A DNA stretch of 64,000 nt, from positions 642,368 through 706,367 of the forward strand of contig CALATA010000001.1 in assembly GCA_937888905.1 (NCBI GenBank), given 5' to 3'. Positions 44,101-53,208 of this stretch are shown in pieces. Under the pieces are notes generated by a model. It had not been told where the DNA came from. It did no database searches and was given only the letters and a program-made list of their open reading frames with translations. The position numbers and the translations under genes are program-made. Position 1 is the stretch's first letter, and each line of letters begins with the position of its first letter. The DNA comes from Terrimonas sp937888905 (GTDB lineage: Bacteria; Bacteroidota; Bacteroidia; Chitinophagales; Chitinophagaceae).

Positions 44101-45561
44101 GTGGTACATGCCACGCGTTCCAAATTGCGCGCGGTATTGATGACGGCGCTTGTTCCTGCGTTGGGTTTCATTCCGATGGCTATCAGTACCGGTGCCGGCG
44201 GTGAAGTGCAAAAGCCATTGGCAACCGTGGTGATCGGTGGTCTCATCGTTTCCACCCTGCTTACGCTGTTTGTATTACCGGTGCTCTATATTTTATTTGA
44301 AAGAGGATATAGGCGCAATCGTAAAAACAATTTCATGAAAACAATCATCATCATCTTCTCTCTGTTGTTGCCTGTTGCAATGCAGGCGCAGCAGCCTGTT
44401 ACATTGCAATCGGCGCTGGACAGCGCCCTGCGGCAAAACCTTTCGCTCGAGGCAATGCGTACCCGCACCAGCTATTACCAGGCAATGGCCGGAACACATG
44501 CCGATATCGATCAGACAAGGATCGAAGGTGAATATGGCCAGTTCAACAGCCGCGCATCGGATAATCGCTTTGCTATTTCGCAGAGCTTATTATTCCCGAC
44601 GGTATATAAACGACAGGCGCAGGTAAACCGTACACAGGTGCGCATCAGTGAAGCAGAAATGCAGCAGACCGCGCTGGAATTAAAAACCAGGATTCGTTTG
44701 TTGTTTTACCAATTATTGATATTGAATGATCGCGGGAAGTTGCTGTCCGGGGCAGATAGCTTGTATGAACAATTCCTTCAACGGGCCAGACTACGGTTAA
44801 AGGCGGGCGACACCGATCAATTGGAAGTAGCGGCCGCAGAAAACCAGCGCCAGCAGATAGCCAGTCAGTTACAATTGTTGCAGGCGGATTATGAAGCGGG
44901 ATGCAGACAATTACAGGCATTCATGAATGTTGGTTTTGTGCCCCGGCCGGCGGCCGATACAGCTGTGTATTCCTTTATAAAAATGGCAGATACCTCACTG
45001 CAATCCAACCCATTCCTGCAACGCCAGCAGGAGGAAATACTGTTGTCGGAGCAGCAATTGAAACTGGAAAGAAGCAGGCTGTTGCCCGGTTTACAGGCCG
45101 GTGTTAACAGTACCACGCTTATCGGCTGGCAATCGACCGGCGAAACAGATCAGAAATATTATGGCAGCGATAAACGGTTTTATTCAGTGCAGGCAGGAAT
45201 AGGCATCCCGTTATTTTCCCGCGCACAAAGGAAAAGGATAGAAGCCGCCCGCGTGCAAATCCGTCAGCGGAACAAAGAAGAAGAAGCTTTACGGCAGCAG
45301 TTACAGGTGGAGTTAAAAAATGCCATGCTGCTCTATGAGCGTCGCAGGCAGGCCACGGAAGATTATAAACGTGTGGTATTGCCGAATGCGATGATTGTAT
45401 TACGCACAGCAGACACGCGGATGAAAGCGGGAGAGATCGGTTATATCGATTGGGTAGTGTTGGTGAACCAGTCGATCGAGATCCGCGGCGAATATCTCAG
45501 TTTGCTTCAGGAAATGAATGAAGCGGCCATCAATATCGAACGTATCAGTAATATCAATTAA
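41197..45561 (+). CDS. cusA: CusA/CzcA-type heavy-metal RND pump fused to a TolC-type channel
   Basis: 1454 residues. Residues 1-1046 are a complete heavy-metal RND permease. The proton-relay signature is D401-F-G...D407-G...E414 in IDFGLIVDGSVIVVE; the porter domain has MRFNELMTGARQDVVCKIFG; the domain ends LFVLPVLYILFERGY. At residue 1047 (ATG 44335) a second protein begins in frame with its own signal-peptide-like MKTIIIIFSLLLPVAMQAQ, then about 390 residues of outer-membrane-factor coiled coil (for example FLQRARLRLKAGDTDQLEVA and RMKAGEIGYIDWVVLVNQSI). There is no stop between them. The pump expels Cu/Ag or Co/Zn/Cd using the proton gradient; the ion is not decided by sequence. Confidence 0.93.
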   Translation: MLNRIIGFSVKNKLIVALLVFGLVGWGSYEVTRLPIDAVPDITDNQVQVITVSPALGAPDIERLITFPIEQACSNIPGLKQIRSFSRFGLSLVTVVFNDGVDIYWSKQQIAERLQQVQQGIPDGIGSPEMGPVSTGLGEIYQYVLRPLPGYESKYGPQELRTFQDWIVRRQLLGTPGIAEVSSFGGQLKQYEIAVKQEQLKAHNLTIADVFGALERNNQNTGGAYIEKGPTVLYIRSEGLTTSLEDIRKIVVKQVSGGMPLLMQDVAQVQYGSAIRYGAMTYNDKGEVAGAVVMMQKGENSSVVIKRVKEKIGKIQAMLPEGVIIEPFLDRTKMVNNAISTVETNLIEGALIVIFVLVFFLGNLRAGLIVSSVIPLSMLFAIILMNQFGVGGNLMSLGAIDFGLIVDGSVIVVEAILHRFSHAKKFRNVTKLTQPEMDTEVAHSTGTMIKSAVFSQIIILIVYLPILSLEGIEGKMFRPMALTIAFAILGAFLLSVTYVPMMSALCLSKKISHKPTITDKLMIWLQRRYQPALKRVMRFPATVIAVTLALFGVSVMLLTRMGGEFIPQLEEGDFAVETRLLTGSNLQTTIDATQKASAILLKEYPEVEKIVTKIGSAEIPTDPMPFEAGDMVIILKDKSKWTSASSFPELSAKMTKSLEAVPGITVGFQFPVQMRFNELMTGARQDVVCKIFGENLDTLTHYAASLASIMRTIPGAINIYEERVTGMPQVVIHYNRDAMARYGLNVIDINRVVNTAFAGQSAGQVYEGEKRFDMVVRLNGEARKNVEDVHNLLVPTSMGTQIPLSMVATIEETEGVNQIQRENTRRRIIVGFNVTGRDVQSIVQELQEKVAAKMPLSKGYTIQYGGSFENMTAAKERLSIVVPVALLMIFLLLYFAFGSVKQGLLIYTAIPLSAIGGILALWGRDLPFSISAGVGFIALFGVAVLNGILLVSEFNRLRREGWHDVRRIVVHATRSKLRAVLMTALVPALGFIPMAISTGAGGEVQKPLATVVIGGLIVSTLLTLFVLPVLYILFERGYRRNRKNNFMKTIIIIFSLLLPVAMQAQQPVTLQSALDSALRQNLSLEAMRTRTSYYQAMAGTHADIDQTRIEGEYGQFNSRASDNRFAISQSLLFPTVYKRQAQVNRTQVRISEAEMQQTALELKTRIRLLFYQLLILNDRGKLLSGADSLYEQFLQRARLRLKAGDTDQLEVAAAENQRQQIASQLQLLQADYEAGCRQLQAFMNVGFVPRPAADTAVYSFIKMADTSLQSNPFLQRQQEEILLSEQQLKLERSRLLPGLQAGVNSTTLIGWQSTGETDQKYYGSDKRFYSVQAGIGIPLFSRAQRKRIEAARVQIRQRNKEEEALRQQLQVELKNAMLLYERRRQATEDYKRVVLPNAMIVLRTADTRMKAGEIGYIDWVVLVNQSIEIRGEYLSLLQEMNEAAINIERISNIN

Positions 45562-45580
45562 GAACCGGAAAAATTTCTGT

Positions 45581-46711
45581 ATGAATTATACATTATTGAT
45601 CGCGGCCTGCCTGTTGGTAACAGCCTGCGGTCAGCGAGACAAAACCATCGAAGCGCCAGTGAACAAAGACTCAACAACCGCTTCCGAGCATATCGTGCAA
45701 CTGACACCCGAACAAGTAAAGCAGGCCGACCTCCTGCTGGACTCGCCGGGCAAGAAAGACCTTTATGCACCCTTACGGGTAAATGGTGTATTGGATGTGC
45801 ATCCGCAGAACATGATCTCCGTCAGCATTCCGCTGGGAGGATACCTCAAACATACAGACATGTTGCCAGGTATGCCGGTAAAGAAAGGAACCGTGCTGGC
45901 CTTACTCGAAGGTCCGGAGTATGTGCAACTGCAACAGGATTATCTTACCGCACGCAGCCGTCTTCGTTATGCAGAAGAAGATTTTGAAAGGCAGAAAGAA
46001 CTCAATGTCACCAAAGCTGCGAGCGATAAAGTGTTTCAACAGGCCCGTACTGAAATGGAAACACAGCGTATTCTCGTTCGTTCATTGGGAGAAAAATTAC
46101 GGTTGATTGGTTTGTCGCCGGATCAGTTGACCGAACATAGTATCTCGCGTACCGTCCGTTTACTGTCTCCGATCAACGGTTATGTAAAAGGCGTGCAGGT
46201 CAACACGGGGAAATATATCAATCCTTCGGACGTGGTGATGGAACTCATCAACCCCAATGATATTCACATTAGCCTGACGGTGTTTGAAAATGACGCATCG
46301 CATTTGAAAAAAGGGCAAAAAGTGACATGGTTTACCAACGACAATCCTGGTGAAAAACGTACGGCCACGATTGAACTGATTACACCGGCCATTGGTGATG
46401 ATCGCTCCACGGAAGTGCATTGTCATCCTGATGGTAATACCACTGGTTTATTGCCCGGTACATTTGTGGTAGCTGAGATTGAAACGGGCGGCGTAAGCGG
46501 CACGTCACTTCCCGATGAAGCGATTGTGAAATGGGAAAACAAGAATTATGTATTCGCAGAAGCGGGTAAAGACCGTTACCAGATGATTGCCGTGGAAACC
46601 GGTATGTCCACCGGTGGTCATACCCAGATAAAAACGCCGTTACCCGCCGGACGTATTGTTACGCGTAATGCTTATACGTTGCTGATGAAGCTGAAGAATG
46701 AGGGAGAATAA
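45581..46711 (+). CDS. cusB: CusB/CzcB-type periplasmic adaptor lipoprotein
   Basis: 376 residues from ATG 45581, 19 bp past the pump stop. Lipobox LLVTAC anchors it to a membrane. Adaptor features: barrel-sandwich halves (ISVSIPLGGYLKHTDMLPGM with PVKKGTVLALLEGPEYVQLQ, and LLSPINGYVKGVQVNTGKYI), helical hairpin (YLTARSRLRYAEEDFERQKE), and the beta-barrel end. It bridges the RND pump and the outer-membrane channel. There is no N-terminal metal-binding domain of the YHS or CusF kind. A start at 45518 would overlap the pump gene without a lipobox at the N-terminus. Confidence 0.93.
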   Translation: MNYTLLIAACLLVTACGQRDKTIEAPVNKDSTTASEHIVQLTPEQVKQADLLLDSPGKKDLYAPLRVNGVLDVHPQNMISVSIPLGGYLKHTDMLPGMPVKKGTVLALLEGPEYVQLQQDYLTARSRLRYAEEDFERQKELNVTKAASDKVFQQARTEMETQRILVRSLGEKLRLIGLSPDQLTEHSISRTVRLLSPINGYVKGVQVNTGKYINPSDVVMELINPNDIHISLTVFENDASHLKKGQKVTWFTNDNPGEKRTATIELITPAIGDDRSTEVHCHPDGNTTGLLPGTFVVAEIETGGVSGTSLPDEAIVKWENKNYVFAEAGKDRYQMIAVETGMSTGGHTQIKTPLPAGRIVTRNAYTLLMKLKNEGE

Positions 46712-46877
46712 TGTGTAAATGTGCCCGCTTTTGGCGAAATGTGTAAATGTGGAAATGAAACAGCCATTCTCAGAAGGCAATGTGCGTATTATGTATAAAC
46801 GAGATTGTAGACCTGCGGTTGTTCTTCGATTTCCACATTTCCACATTCCGGCACATTTCCACATTTCGCCAAAGGCG
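46710..46877. repeat. Inverted pair of octamer arrays (array G)
   Basis: The left arm (46710-46757) has AATGTGTA/AATGTGGA octamers around CGCTTTTGGCG. The right arm (46829-46877) has CATTTCCA octamers ending CGCCAAAGGCG. The arms are reverse complements over TTTGGCGAAATGTG-AAATGTG. The 71-bp centre has no repeats. It fills the gap between two convergent genes and could fold as a long hairpin, a terminator or a small mobile-element remnant. Confidence 0.7.
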
Positions 46878-46878
46878 A

Positions 46879-48474
46879 TCATTGAGCGATCACCACTTTC
46901 TTTGTTTCAATAAGTTCGCCATTGACGCGTAGCGCGCCCACAAAGTAAGTGCCCTGGATTGGTAAGTAGAGCGGAATGACGTTGCGGCCATTGACTTCTT
47001 CACGGCGGATCAACTGACCGGCTGCATTCCAGATGATGAGTGACTTTGCGTGTAACTCATTATTGATCGTCACCTGGAAGTGACCGCTGGATGGATTCGG
47101 CCACAACAGGATGCTGTATAGGCCCGGCTTGCCGGTAACGGCCACTGTATCCGAATACCAGAAGGATGCGTCGTGGTTGATAATGCGCAGGCGGTAATAA
47201 CTTATACCGGTGTAACTGTTAAGGTCGACCGTTTGATAGGAGAGTTGGTTGAAGCTGTAACCACCCGGCGCCTGGCTGGGTAAGCTGCCCACAGGCGTAA
47301 AATTGCTTTCGGGACTCAATCTTCTTTCCACCACAAACGACTGCACATTGATTTCCGGATTGGTGTGCCAGTACACGCTTACACGATCTGCGTCGATGCG
47401 ATAGGCATTGAAGCGGAGTTTGGTTTCCGGCGTATGAGTGGGCTGGCCGGTTAATTTGGTAAAGAAGCTGCTGTTGGAGAAAGTGAAACCAAAGCCGCGT
47501 TCATTGGTGTAACTGTTGGTGATGACACTACTGCTGGTAATATAACCACCACTTCCGGGAGCGGGATTGGCTGTCGTATCCCAACGGCCGTTTACAAACT
47601 GGCTTACATATGCTTTGTCACGCATCTGGGTGTAATAGCCGCCTTCATCCTGTTCCCTGTGTTGTACTACCAATCTGATGCTGTCTTCTCCCGGATAATT
47701 GCGGCGTCCCAACTGCCATGTTTTATTAACGGATTCCATCACGCGTATATTGCCACTTACGGCCTGCGCGCGAACGCTGTCGAATACCGTCGCAAAGAAA
47801 TCATCACCGCGGTCGCTGTAGTTTTGTATAGCGGCGGGTGTATAGGCATAGTCTTTACTGCCGAGCGGAAAGGCAACCAATCCGTCGCTGCTGCGGATAT
47901 TTTCACGCAGCAGCAATCCTTTGTCAACAGCATTGCCTGTTACGAAATAGCGGCTCGAATCATAGCCGGTAAGAATACCCGGATTATTGTTTCCCAGTAC
48001 CCATGCATGCTCTTCCAGGTATACGCGCCCGCGATGGAAATCGAAGGCGTTGCGGCTTCGCACGTTGCCGTTGATAAGTTGCACGCCGAAAGGATTATCG
48101 AGTTGAAACCGCCCGAATGAAGGTCCCTGGCGCGTGGCGGCGTTGTAGCCACCGATAAGCTGCTGGCGATAATTATTGTTTAAAAAACGGATCCAACCGC
48201 CTTCGCCATCCACACCGGTGCCGTTATCTGACTCGTCGGTGATGCGGGCACCGGGATCATTCTGCCAGGTCTGACCTAAAAAGTTAACCGTCGCCAATCG
48301 TCCCACACCTAAATTTCCATTTAAGATAACGTTGGAAAAAATGGCGGATGAATCTCCTTTAAAAAATACCTGCGCAGATTGCGGCACATAAAATCCCTGC
48401 TGCGCACGCAATGACAAGCCCGATGTTATTGTAAGTAACAACAAGAAGAGACGATATCGTTGCCGGAGTTTCAA
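46879..48474 (-). CDS. Secreted T9SS protein (third gene of fibre-like operon)
   Basis: 531 residues. It starts with TTG at 48474, the only start after an in-frame TAG 12 bases upstream, and is followed at once by a signal peptide (KLRQRYRLFLLLLTITSGLS, then LRAQQ). The body is beta-rich (VFFKGDSSAIFSNVILNGNL, GGWIRFLNNNYRQQLIGGY). The end has a T9SS type A signal (LLWPNPSSGHFQVTINNEL, IWNAAGQLIRREEVNGRNV). One base separates it from the stop of the previous gene, so translation is coupled. Confidence 0.88.
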   Translation of the reverse strand: MKLRQRYRLFLLLLTITSGLSLRAQQGFYVPQSAQVFFKGDSSAIFSNVILNGNLGVGRLATVNFLGQTWQNDPGARITDESDNGTGVDGEGGWIRFLNNNYRQQLIGGYNAATRQGPSFGRFQLDNPFGVQLINGNVRSRNAFDFHRGRVYLEEHAWVLGNNNPGILTGYDSSRYFVTGNAVDKGLLLRENIRSSDGLVAFPLGSKDYAYTPAAIQNYSDRGDDFFATVFDSVRAQAVSGNIRVMESVNKTWQLGRRNYPGEDSIRLVVQHREQDEGGYYTQMRDKAYVSQFVNGRWDTTANPAPGSGGYITSSSVITNSYTNERGFGFTFSNSSFFTKLTGQPTHTPETKLRFNAYRIDADRVSVYWHTNPEINVQSFVVERRLSPESNFTPVGSLPSQAPGGYSFNQLSYQTVDLNSYTGISYYRLRIINHDASFWYSDTVAVTGKPGLYSILLWPNPSSGHFQVTINNELHAKSLIIWNAAGQLIRREEVNGRNVIPLYLPIQGTYFVGALRVNGELIETKKVVIAQ

Positions 48475-48475
48475 A

Positions 48476-50110
48476 TTAGTTGCCTTCTACCCGCAGGAAT
48501 ATTTTTGTTGTTGTTGAGGTATGCGCTTCCAGCCCTTCCGTGTTGCCACCGATGAGGATGCCGGTGGTTTTACTTTCCACTATCCGCAACACTACCTGTG
48601 CAGCGGTGTTGCTGACAATTGTTGCAATAGGTGCGTTCGTTACGTCCGTACCGCCTTTGGCCGTGGCCGTGATCGCAAGGATACTCGTGAAGCCAATGTT
48701 TGTGGGAAAAGTAACGGTGATGACGCCGGTAGCCGTGTTGTCAATTTCAGCTACCCATATTTTGGTAACGGCGTCAACTGTTGCGGTGCCGGTGCCGCTG
48801 TAATAAACAGGAGCTTTTGCTCTTACCACATTCCCGGAGGCGTCTACACCTAATACGGCGGCGCCTGTTGTGGTGGAGGAGCTATTGGTCAGGTTTTCCA
48901 ACCTCAGCCCGGAGGTTCCGGAAGTGCCGGTACGCACATGCAGCAATGTTGCCGGTGAGGTAGTGCCGATGCCTACGTTGCCGCTACCATCGATCCGCAT
49001 TCTTTCATTAGCATTGGCATATCCGCCTGTGAAAAACCGGAGATTTCTGCCGCTCGTTGCATTGCCAATTACGAAGTCATTACCTGTACTATAGATGTAG
49101 GCATTGTTGCTCCCACCAATGATCGGATAAGTTGTATTGGTGAACCCACTCGAGTTAATACCCATGTCAATAAAGTTGGAGGACTCACTGCCATTGTTGG
49201 CCGTGGCTACCACATCCGAACTGGCGGTTGTGCCGGCAGATTTATTCTGGATATTCAGTTGGAGGTAATTATTGATAGAACCTTTAGCGGATATCAGGTT
49301 GTACGAAGTAGTGGTGCCTGCATCGACGAGCAGTTTTTCAGGATTGGTACCGTCGAAGTTGCCGCCGCCGAGACTCATGCGTCCGCTTTGTACTCTCAGC
49401 ATTTCAGCAATACCGGTAGATGTGTTGTAACTTTTAAAAAGGATCGGCTCATCTCCTTCGTCGCCGGTTATGATTTCGAAACCGCCCGAATTGGAAGTAC
49501 CCAATGCGCCAAACTCGATATAATCCGAGCCGGCGGCGCTTGCTTTGAAGCGAAGGTTGCCATTGCCATCAATGAATATTTTCGGTTTATATAGATTGGC
49601 GCCCGGTGCTTCAAATTGCAATGCGCTTCGCAGCAGCGTTACTTTTTCGTTGTTGTCATTGTAATCTGCATAAGACTGCGTCAATCCCAGTGATTGCCTT
49701 CGTCCCATACCCATATACGTGCTGCTGTTGGATTTCAGGAACAGCGGTTTGTCGTCTGTTGTGCCTATAAAATTAACCGTTGTGTCAGTGCCTGCATTGC
49801 CGGTTGTTTTCCACGTGTTGGCCAGTGCTGCCGATGAGGCCAAGGCATTCCAGTGACCATTGCCGCGTATCATCAGTTGCCTGGATGGCTGGTGAAAGAT
49901 CACCATGCCATCAGGCGGACTGAGGCTGTTGATAAGACTGGTGTCTGTGATCCGTGGAAACAGCAACCCCTGGTTGTCGGATTCCAATTCAAGAATAGCC
50001 GACTTCTGGAGGTTGAGAGGCTGTTTGCCCAACCGCAATTGTTGTGCACGCACGGCTGTTGTAAGCACAAGCATACATAACACCACTCCTGCATAATAGA
50101 CTTTATGCAT
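48476..50110 (-). CDS. Fibre-like secreted protein, paralogue 2
   Basis: 544 residues. Signal peptide (MHKVYYAGVVLCMLVLTTAV, then RAQQ), then the conserved head LNLQKSAILELESDNQGLLF followed by PRITDTSLINSLSPPDGMVI, typical of Bacteroidota proteins with phage-tail-fibre-like heads. The middle is repetitive, Ser/Thr/Gly/Asn-rich, with MRIDGSGNVGIGTTSPATLL-type segments. No T9SS C-terminal domain is visible. It shares head and layout with the gene upstream. Surface fibre or matrix role is inference. Confidence 0.8.
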   Translation of the reverse strand: MHKVYYAGVVLCMLVLTTAVRAQQLRLGKQPLNLQKSAILELESDNQGLLFPRITDTSLINSLSPPDGMVIFHQPSRQLMIRGNGHWNALASSAALANTWKTTGNAGTDTTVNFIGTTDDKPLFLKSNSSTYMGMGRRQSLGLTQSYADYNDNNEKVTLLRSALQFEAPGANLYKPKIFIDGNGNLRFKASAAGSDYIEFGALGTSNSGGFEIITGDEGDEPILFKSYNTSTGIAEMLRVQSGRMSLGGGNFDGTNPEKLLVDAGTTTSYNLISAKGSINNYLQLNIQNKSAGTTASSDVVATANNGSESSNFIDMGINSSGFTNTTYPIIGGSNNAYIYSTGNDFVIGNATSGRNLRFFTGGYANANERMRIDGSGNVGIGTTSPATLLHVRTGTSGTSGLRLENLTNSSSTTTGAAVLGVDASGNVVRAKAPVYYSGTGTATVDAVTKIWVAEIDNTATGVITVTFPTNIGFTSILAITATAKGGTDVTNAPIATIVSNTAAQVVLRIVESKTTGILIGGNTEGLEAHTSTTTKIFLRVEGN

Positions 50111-50135
50111 GATTCAGGAGTTAACGTGAATAAAC

Positions 50136-51785
50136 TTATTTCTTGATCACATACCAGTTGCTGCCGTCTGTCTGCAGTGTCACATAAGTCCAGTCGTTAT
50201 AGATCACATAGTTGCTGCCTCCGTCGATCGTTGCGCTGGTGGGTGTGATGGTAAGCTGGTTGTCGATGCCTCCATTGCCGATTTTCTTGATGGTATAGAT
50301 ACGGCCTGCAATACCGGATGCAGCAGGAAGGCTTATAGTGATAGCGCCTGATGAGGTATTAGCTAATACGGTATTGTCCGTTGCATTGATGGTATAGTTT
50401 CCGGTAACGGTTCGGATTGCAAGCGCGAGCGATCCATCCACCTGCATGGTAGAGTTGGCCGCACCAGTGTTACCAACTAATACAGTTTTCGCGGCGGTTA
50501 AGCTGTCGGCAAAATGTTTGCTGCCCGAAAAGTTTTGCGCACCGGTTGTTACCACACCACGGTTGCTGTTACTTGCATCGGGAACATTCAGGTAAATGGA
50601 GTCTGTTCCGTTGGTGGATACGGTCAGGTCCGTACCGGTATTGCGGAAGGCAATATGCTGTGCGGTATCGCGATTGTCATTGATGCTGCGAATGGCGTTG
50701 CCGAATGCGGATGAACTTACCTGGCGTTTTTGTACCACGCCATTGTTGATCACCAGCACAGAGTCTGCGCTGCTGTTATTGGCAACCGAATTAAGCGTCA
50801 GTGTTCCGTTTGCGGTTAGATTGTCGGCAAATGTTTTATCGCCGCCGAATGTTTGTGCACCGGCTGTTACAATACCGGGATGTGTGGCATCGGCCGGATG
50901 CAGGATGATAGTGCGTGAGGTTGTGTCGGCAGAAATCGTAGCGCCGTTTACATCAGGTGTAGAAGCCACGGCACCGATGGTGATGGTCTGTACCGCACTC
51001 TGGATTTTATTCCAATCGGCCAGTGTCAGAAAACCATAGGGCTTGGTAGGCGATGCGCCGTCCTGTACAGGCAGGTAGACGGCGATGGTGCTGTCTGCAT
51101 CACGGTTTTCAACAGCAACCGTATCTGTTGTTGTATTGGCAGCGGCTGTAATACTCAGGGCCTGACGTTGAATACCATTGATAGCACTGATGGCATTGGT
51201 AAATGCGGCAGAAGACATGGCACGTTTGTGAACGGAACCATCTGCTGCCAGCACCAGTACTTCAAGTTCGTTTGTACCGTTGGCCAGCGCAGGAAGTTTT
51301 ACATCGCCATTTACCTGCAACATGGCTGTAGGTGCGTTGGTGCCGATACCGATCTTACCATCGGAGCTGATACGTAAACGCTCGGCATTATTTGTTTTCA
51401 TGATTAATGGCTTGCCGTCTACTGTTCCAAGAAAGTTAAGGGTAGAATCGGTACCGCTGTTGCCGGTGAGCGACCAGTTGGCAGCAGCTTCGCCCAGATC
51501 CGCGATCTTTTTCCAGTGACCGTTGCTGCGCAAACGAAGACTATTATCACTATTCAGATAAATGATCATACCATCTGGTGGCGTGAGTGCATTGATGGCA
51601 ACTGTGTCTGCCAGACGCGGAAGCAACAGACCCTGGCGGGTACTTTCTAATTCGAGAATGGATGATTTCTGGATGGATGTAGGGTTGTCGCCTACTTTTA
51701 ATTGCGCCCGGGTGATAGTGCTGAGGCCCAGGAATAGCAGCAGGGTTGCCAGCGTTTGCACGCGGCTGGTAAAGTTGAATTTCAT
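50136..51785 (-). CDS. Fibre-like secreted protein, paralogue 1
   Basis: 549 residues, first of the three-gene minus-strand unit. Signal peptide (LATLLLFLGLSTITRAQ), head IQKSSILELESTRQGLLLPR and LTPPDGMIIYLNSDNSLRLR matching paralogue 2. The centre contains repeated blocks (NSVANNSSADSVLVINNGVV with QKRQVSSSAFGNAIRSINDN; VTAGAQTFGGDKTFADNLTA against VTTGAQNFSGSKHFADSLTA). A beta-helical end follows (IDNQLTITPTSATIDGG). No T9SS signal is visible. A near-consensus -7 box (TTTCTTTG) lies about 70 bp upstream. Confidence 0.8.
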   Translation of the reverse strand: MKFNFTSRVQTLATLLLFLGLSTITRAQLKVGDNPTSIQKSSILELESTRQGLLLPRLADTVAINALTPPDGMIIYLNSDNSLRLRSNGHWKKIADLGEAAANWSLTGNSGTDSTLNFLGTVDGKPLIMKTNNAERLRISSDGKIGIGTNAPTAMLQVNGDVKLPALANGTNELEVLVLAADGSVHKRAMSSAAFTNAISAINGIQRQALSITAAANTTTDTVAVENRDADSTIAVYLPVQDGASPTKPYGFLTLADWNKIQSAVQTITIGAVASTPDVNGATISADTTSRTIILHPADATHPGIVTAGAQTFGGDKTFADNLTANGTLTLNSVANNSSADSVLVINNGVVQKRQVSSSAFGNAIRSINDNRDTAQHIAFRNTGTDLTVSTNGTDSIYLNVPDASNSNRGVVTTGAQNFSGSKHFADSLTAAKTVLVGNTGAANSTMQVDGSLALAIRTVTGNYTINATDNTVLANTSSGAITISLPAASGIAGRIYTIKKIGNGGIDNQLTITPTSATIDGGSNYVIYNDWTYVTLQTDGSNWYVIKK

Positions 51786-51962
51786 AAAATCGGGTTTAGA
51801 AGCAACTCCGTCGTCTCTACGGTTATGCTTATGGTACTGGAAAATATTGAACGCAAAGAAATAGCACTGTCCGTTTTTGGAAAGTAGTAAGCGTTGCTGA
51901 TTTTGCGTAGCGCTTTAACTACACCAAAAATTGCGACAGGTCAATATGTTACGGGGATATAC

Positions 51963-53075
51963 TTATTCCTGTTCTGTGAGGTAACGCCATCCCTGCCGCC
52001 GCAACATGGCCGGCAGATGTTTTGCCATGATCATGATCAATATTGCCGAAGTAATTTGTACAGGAATTGCTATGAATACAGACCATGTTTGTAGCCAATA
52101 GGCCTGCAATAAAAACAATCCGTGAATTACACAAAGTAAACGTGTTGCATTAGCATGACTGATACCCCGGTCTGTAAGCAGGTGATGCAAATGGGTGCGG
52201 TCAGCAGAGAAAGGTGGCCTGCCTTTCAACATACGCAATGAGCATACACGTACCATGTCAACAGCCGGCAATAATACCAGACCCGTCATCAATGTCAATG
52301 GTTGCGGCAACAGATTACTGTGTGCAGGCACAACATTGGTCAGTCGTATTCCCAATACTGCGATCACGAATCCGATCACCAGTGAACCGGTATCGCCCAT
52401 GAATATGCGTGCAGGATTCAGGTTGAAATAAAGAAAACCAAGTACACCGCCAGCCAATGCCAGCGCAGCACAGGCTCCTGCATAATCCTGTGCACGGAAA
52501 AGGAACAACGATAATATCGATAAACTCATGAAGGCAATGCCTCCTGCCAACCCATCAATACCGTCGATCAGATTGAACGCATTCGTAATGCCTGTTATGA
52601 AAAAGATCGTAAACACATATTGAACCATCAACGGCAGTTCACCATCATCGAACCAGGCACCCAATGTCCGGATACGAAAACCTGCCACTGCAATCATGGC
52701 GGCAATGCCTGTCTGCACCATTAGTTTGTATCTGGCAGAAAGATCGCGCTGATCATCGGCAATGCCCAAGGCTGTCAGTAGTACAACGGTCAAAAGAAAA
52801 ACGGATGCGGTGATGCTGTCAGGTGTGGTACCCCAGAACAGCAATGCAGGAATGAACGCACTTACTATGGCCAGCCCACCCATCGTCGGAATCGGTGCTG
52901 CATGCAATTTGCGCGCATCCGGCATGTCGTACAAACGATAACGCCGCACCAGGTAAATGACCACGGGAATAAAAAGTAAAGACAGGACAAATGCAGTGAG
53001 AAAACTCAGCAGGAGCCGGTCAGTGGGAGCAGGGAATAAATCCCCGGCCTGAAGCAGGTAGTAACTGATATTCAT
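51963..53075 (-). CDS. MraY/WecA-family undecaprenyl-phosphate sugar-1-phosphate transferase
   Basis: 370 residues from ATG 53075 (MNISYYLLQAGDLFPAPTDR), about eleven membrane spans. Family motifs: KLHAAPIPTMGGLAI, GIADDQRDLSARYKL (DD motif), NAFNLIDGIDGLAGG (catalytic Asp), MGDTGSLVIGF and the cytoplasmic HLHHLL. The HxHH form and position place it in the WecA/TagO group, which primes O-antigen or capsule synthesis by loading N-acetylhexosamine-1-phosphate onto undecaprenyl phosphate. A longer frame to 53171 lacks family similarity. Divergent from recG. Confidence 0.92.
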   Translation of the reverse strand: MNISYYLLQAGDLFPAPTDRLLLSFLTAFVLSLLFIPVVIYLVRRYRLYDMPDARKLHAAPIPTMGGLAIVSAFIPALLFWGTTPDSITASVFLLTVVLLTALGIADDQRDLSARYKLMVQTGIAAMIAVAGFRIRTLGAWFDDGELPLMVQYVFTIFFITGITNAFNLIDGIDGLAGGIAFMSLSILSLFLFRAQDYAGACAALALAGGVLGFLYFNLNPARIFMGDTGSLVIGFVIAVLGIRLTNVVPAHSNLLPQPLTLMTGLVLLPAVDMVRVCSLRMLKGRPPFSADRTHLHHLLTDRGISHANATRLLCVIHGLFLLQAYWLQTWSVFIAIPVQITSAILIMIMAKHLPAMLRRQGWRYLTEQE

Positions 53076-53208
53076 AAATGGTTTTTCAAACGATCCGTTG
53101 GTTCTTGAGCGTAAAATAGAGACAAAATTCTGGAACTGCAATACCCTGATCCGGTCAAAATTTACGGCCATTAAGTTGCGGTATTCATGTCATTCCATCT
53201 GCACGGCG

